DNA from: Oligoflexia bacterium
GTDB lineage: Bacteria > Myxococcota_A > UBA796 > UBA2385
Length of the DNA stretch: 7,048 nt
Reading direction: 5' to 3'
Assembly (NCBI GenBank): GCA_013152105.1
Contig: JAADHA010000310.1
Span: 1-7,048 of the forward strand
The position numbers and the translations under genes were made by a program. The notes under the pieces are model-generated. The model was not told where the DNA came from and did not search any database. It saw nothing but the letters and a program-made list of their open reading frames with translations. Of this stretch, positions 5,418 to 7,048 are shown one piece after another (position 1 is the stretch's first letter; each line of letters starts with the position of its first letter).

Positions 5418-6845
5418 GTGCCTCACTCGCCCCAACTCGGCCCCAAGGTGCGCAGCTTGCGTCGCCAACAGGGTCTGACCCAAAAGCAGATGGCAGAGCG
5501 TCTCTCGATCTCGGCCAGCTACCTCAACCTCATCGAGCATGGCAAGCGCCCCCTCTCGGCCCCGGTCCTTATCAAGCTGGCCCAGAGCTTCCCGATCGAC
5601 CTGGCCACCTTCGGAGAGGACGGCGCCCAGTCTCAGACCGAGCTGACGGAGATCTTCGCCGACCCCCTGTTCGACGACCTGGGCCTGACCACCGCTGACG
5701 TCAAGGAGCTGGTCGTCGCCCACCCGACCATCGCTGACGCGGTGCGTACGCTCTACCAGGCCTACCGACACACCCGAGAGGCGGCCCAAGGAGACCGGCC
5801 GCTGCCGGGGCTGGACGGGGTAGAGGGCGTAGACCAGAACAGCCTCCCGACCGACCAGGTCAGCGACTTCCTGCAACGCCAGGACAACCACTTCCCTGCC
5901 CTGGAGGACGCCGCCAAGCGCCTGCGACGCGACGCGGGGATCCAAGATGACAACCGTTACCAGCGCATGGCCCAGTGGCTGGACGACGCCCAGGGCGTGC
6001 GGATCCAGTGGGTTCCCATCGAGAAGAGCCCCACGATCATCCGTCGCTTCGATCCTCACCGACGGGTCCTGTACCTGTCCCAGCTCCTGGCCCCGCGCAG
6101 CAGGCACTTCCAGCTCGCGCACCAGCTCGGCCTGCTGAGCGCTCACGACCAGCTCGACCAGCTCTGCGACGACCGGCGCCTTCGGACAGAAGACTCCCGA
6201 CGCCTGGCTCGGGTAGCGCTGGCCAACTACTTCGCCGGCGCGGTCCTGATGCCCTACGAGTCCTTCTTGGACGAGGCCGAGCGTCGCCGCTACGACCTGG
6301 AGCTGCTCGGCCACCGCTTCCGCACCAGCTTCGAACAGATCTGCCACCGGCTGTGTACCTTGCGCCGCCCAGGGGCGCAGGGCGTGCCCTTCCACATGAT
6401 CCGGGTGGATGTCGCCGGCAACATCTCCAAGCGCTTCTCGGGCTCGGGGATCCGCTTCGCACGCTACGCCGGTGCCTGCCCCCGCTGGAATGTCCACGCG
6501 GCCTTCTTGACGCCAGGCCAGATCCGTACCCAGACCAGCGTGATGGAGGATGGCACGCGCTACTTCTGCGTGGCCCGCACGGTGCAGAGGGGCGGCGGCG
6601 GCTGGAAGCAACCGCACGCCATGCACGCGATCGGCCTGGGCTGCGCGACCGAGCACGCTCCACGCCTGGTCTACGCCGACGGCATCGACACAACCACCAA
6701 GGAACACGCCGTACCCGTCGGTGTCACCTGCCGCCTCTGCGAGCGTCCGCTCTGTCCACAGCGAGCCTTTCCACCGCCCTCCATGCGCCTGGCGATCGAC
6801 GAAAACGTGCGCGGGATCAACCTGTTCATGCCAGTCGGGGACTGA
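5418..6845 (+). CDS. XRE-family regulator of the RamB/ScfR short-chain-acyl type
   Basis: This 475-residue cytoplasmic DNA-binding protein has an N-terminal XRE-type helix-turn-helix (about 10-60; LTQKQMAERL then SASYLNLIEHGKRP as recognition helix). The middle (about 180-310) resembles the IrrE/M78-like domain (DUF955), but where a protease would have HExxH this reads HQLGL (235-239), so metalloprotease activity is unlikely. The C-terminal part (about 310-475, DUF2083-like) contains KRFSGSGIRFARY, CPRWNVHAAF, and a cysteine motif Cys438-x2-Cys441-x4-Cys446 followed by QRAFPP. Relatives control glyoxylate-bypass and propionate genes (RamB in Corynebacterium and Mycobacterium). Its position head-to-head with aceB, 149 bases away, strongly suggests control of aceB-aceA. 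Whether it represses or activates, and its acyl ligand, cannot be read from the sequence. The length is typical and the gene is intact. Confidence 0.92.
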   Translation: MPHSPQLGPKVRSLRRQQGLTQKQMAERLSISASYLNLIEHGKRPLSAPVLIKLAQSFPIDLATFGEDGAQSQTELTEIFADPLFDDLGLTTADVKELVVAHPTIADAVRTLYQAYRHTREAAQGDRPLPGLDGVEGVDQNSLPTDQVSDFLQRQDNHFPALEDAAKRLRRDAGIQDDNRYQRMAQWLDDAQGVRIQWVPIEKSPTIIRRFDPHRRVLYLSQLLAPRSRHFQLAHQLGLLSAHDQLDQLCDDRRLRTEDSRRLARVALANYFAGAVLMPYESFLDEAERRRYDLELLGHRFRTSFEQICHRLCTLRRPGAQGVPFHMIRVDVAGNISKRFSGSGIRFARYAGACPRWNVHAAFLTPGQIRTQTSVMEDGTRYFCVARTVQRGGGGWKQPHAMHAIGLGCATEHAPRLVYADGIDTTTKEHAVPVGVTCRLCERPLCPQRAFPPPSMRLAIDENVRGINLFMPVGD

Positions 6846-6882
6846 TTCTCGACCTTCTGATATTGGGGCTGGATCAAGTGAC

Positions 6883-6925
6883 GCCGTCGGGGCCCTGGAC
6901 GGCATGTGTCCGTCGGAGTTTCGTT
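6883..6925 (+). terminator. Possible terminator after the regulator gene
   Basis: Two mutually exclusive stems share one arm: GCCGTC (6883-6888) with GACGGC (6898-6903), and GACGG (6898-6902) with CCGTC (6910-6914). The second is followed by GGAG and then TTTCGTT, a weak T-rich tail. It begins 37 bases after the stop codon. The T-run is interrupted, so intrinsic termination is uncertain. Confidence 0.3.
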
Positions 6926-6961
6926 CCTGGGAAGGCGGTCTTGGTGTGATTGAGCTGGTCA

Positions 6962-7048
6962 GCGGCGGGGAGTGCGGGGGGGTGGCGGCGGCGCGGCGGC
7001 GGCGGCGTGGGGGAGGCGCGGGGGAGGCAGTGGTGCGAGGGAGGCAGC
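6962..7048 (+). repeat. G-rich low-complexity tract with GGC repeats, to the window edge
   Basis: The tract contains (GGC)3 at 6984-6992 and (GGC)4 at 6995-7006, split by GC, and G runs of 4, 7, 5 and 5 bases at 6967, 6976, 7009 and 7020. Nearly every base is G or C, with a very strong purine bias on this strand. A frame from ATG 6904 (or GTG 6946) stays open to the edge and would encode an Arg/Gly/Ala-rich segment. On the other strand, one frame would give a Pro/Ala-rich tail ending at a TGA at 6962-6964, possibly the end of a gene entering from the right. Neither has enough support to be called a gene. Confidence 0.6.

Noticed and set aside
5389..5478. Short upstream frame from ATG 5389 overlapping the regulator start
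   Set aside because: About 29 codons in another frame with no ribosome binding site of its own; translation would clash with the regulator start.
5367..6905. 512-codon open frame on the minus strand opposite the regulator, open even beyond its first ATG to the window edge
   Set aside because: The protein has no recognisable domain and a low-complexity composition, and the plus-strand frame is a clear RamB/ScfR-type regulator with a ribosome binding site. Long antisense frames are expected at this G+C content.
6904..7048. Start of a possible new plus-strand gene from ATG 6904 or GTG 6946
   Set aside because: No good ribosome binding site precedes the ATG, and most of the product is Gly/Arg/Ala from the GGC tract, so only sequence beyond the window could support it.
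1..7048. tRNA, rRNA, CRISPR array, insertion sequence or phage genes
   Set aside because: I saw no tRNA-like cloverleaf, regularly spaced repeats, transposase motifs or terminal inverted repeats anywhere in the window.

Overview
This is a GC-rich bacterial window (about two thirds G+C by eye) holding five genes, tightly packed, all concerned with central carbon metabolism or its control. Long antisense open frames, as expected at this base composition, shadow most of the genes. I could not fix the phylum: the isocitrate lyase and the RamB/ScfR-type regulator are compatible with Actinobacteria, while the combination with a eukaryote-like alanine-glyoxylate aminotransferase and MtnA would also fit Myxococcota or a related high-GC group.

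Layout. 1-1163 (minus): nearly complete alanine-glyoxylate aminotransferase, running off the left edge. 1248-2291 (plus): MtnA, methylthioribose-1-phosphate isomerase, divergent from the aminotransferase across 84 bases. 2313-3587 (minus): isocitrate lyase AceA, convergent with mtnA with only 21 bases between the stop codons. 3679-5268 (minus): malate synthase A (AceB), 91 bases upstream of aceA and probably co-transcribed with it in the order aceB-aceA. 5418-6845 (plus): XRE-family regulator of the RamB/ScfR short-chain-acyl type, divergent from aceB across a 149-base control region. 6846-7048: no convincing gene; a possible terminator, then a very G-rich GGC-repeat tract up to the right edge.

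How it fits together. AceA splits isocitrate into succinate and glyoxylate; AceB condenses glyoxylate with acetyl-CoA to malate; the aminotransferase offers a second outlet, glyoxylate to glycine. The divergent regulator belongs to the family that controls glyoxylate-bypass genes in other bacteria. The window therefore reads as a compact glyoxylate module, with the methionine-salvage gene mtnA inserted in it. No AceK was seen, so control is more likely transcriptional.

The main new observations are in the intergenic DNA: a 9-base word (GTGACAGCG on the minus strand) occurs upstream of both the aminotransferase and aceB in the same orientation; the regulator's promoter region carries an AT-rich RamB-like box and a perfect 6-base inverted repeat; and the leaders of aceA and aceB can fold into small hairpins at or next to their ribosome binding sites. 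I see no wholly new system; the genes themselves are recognisable.
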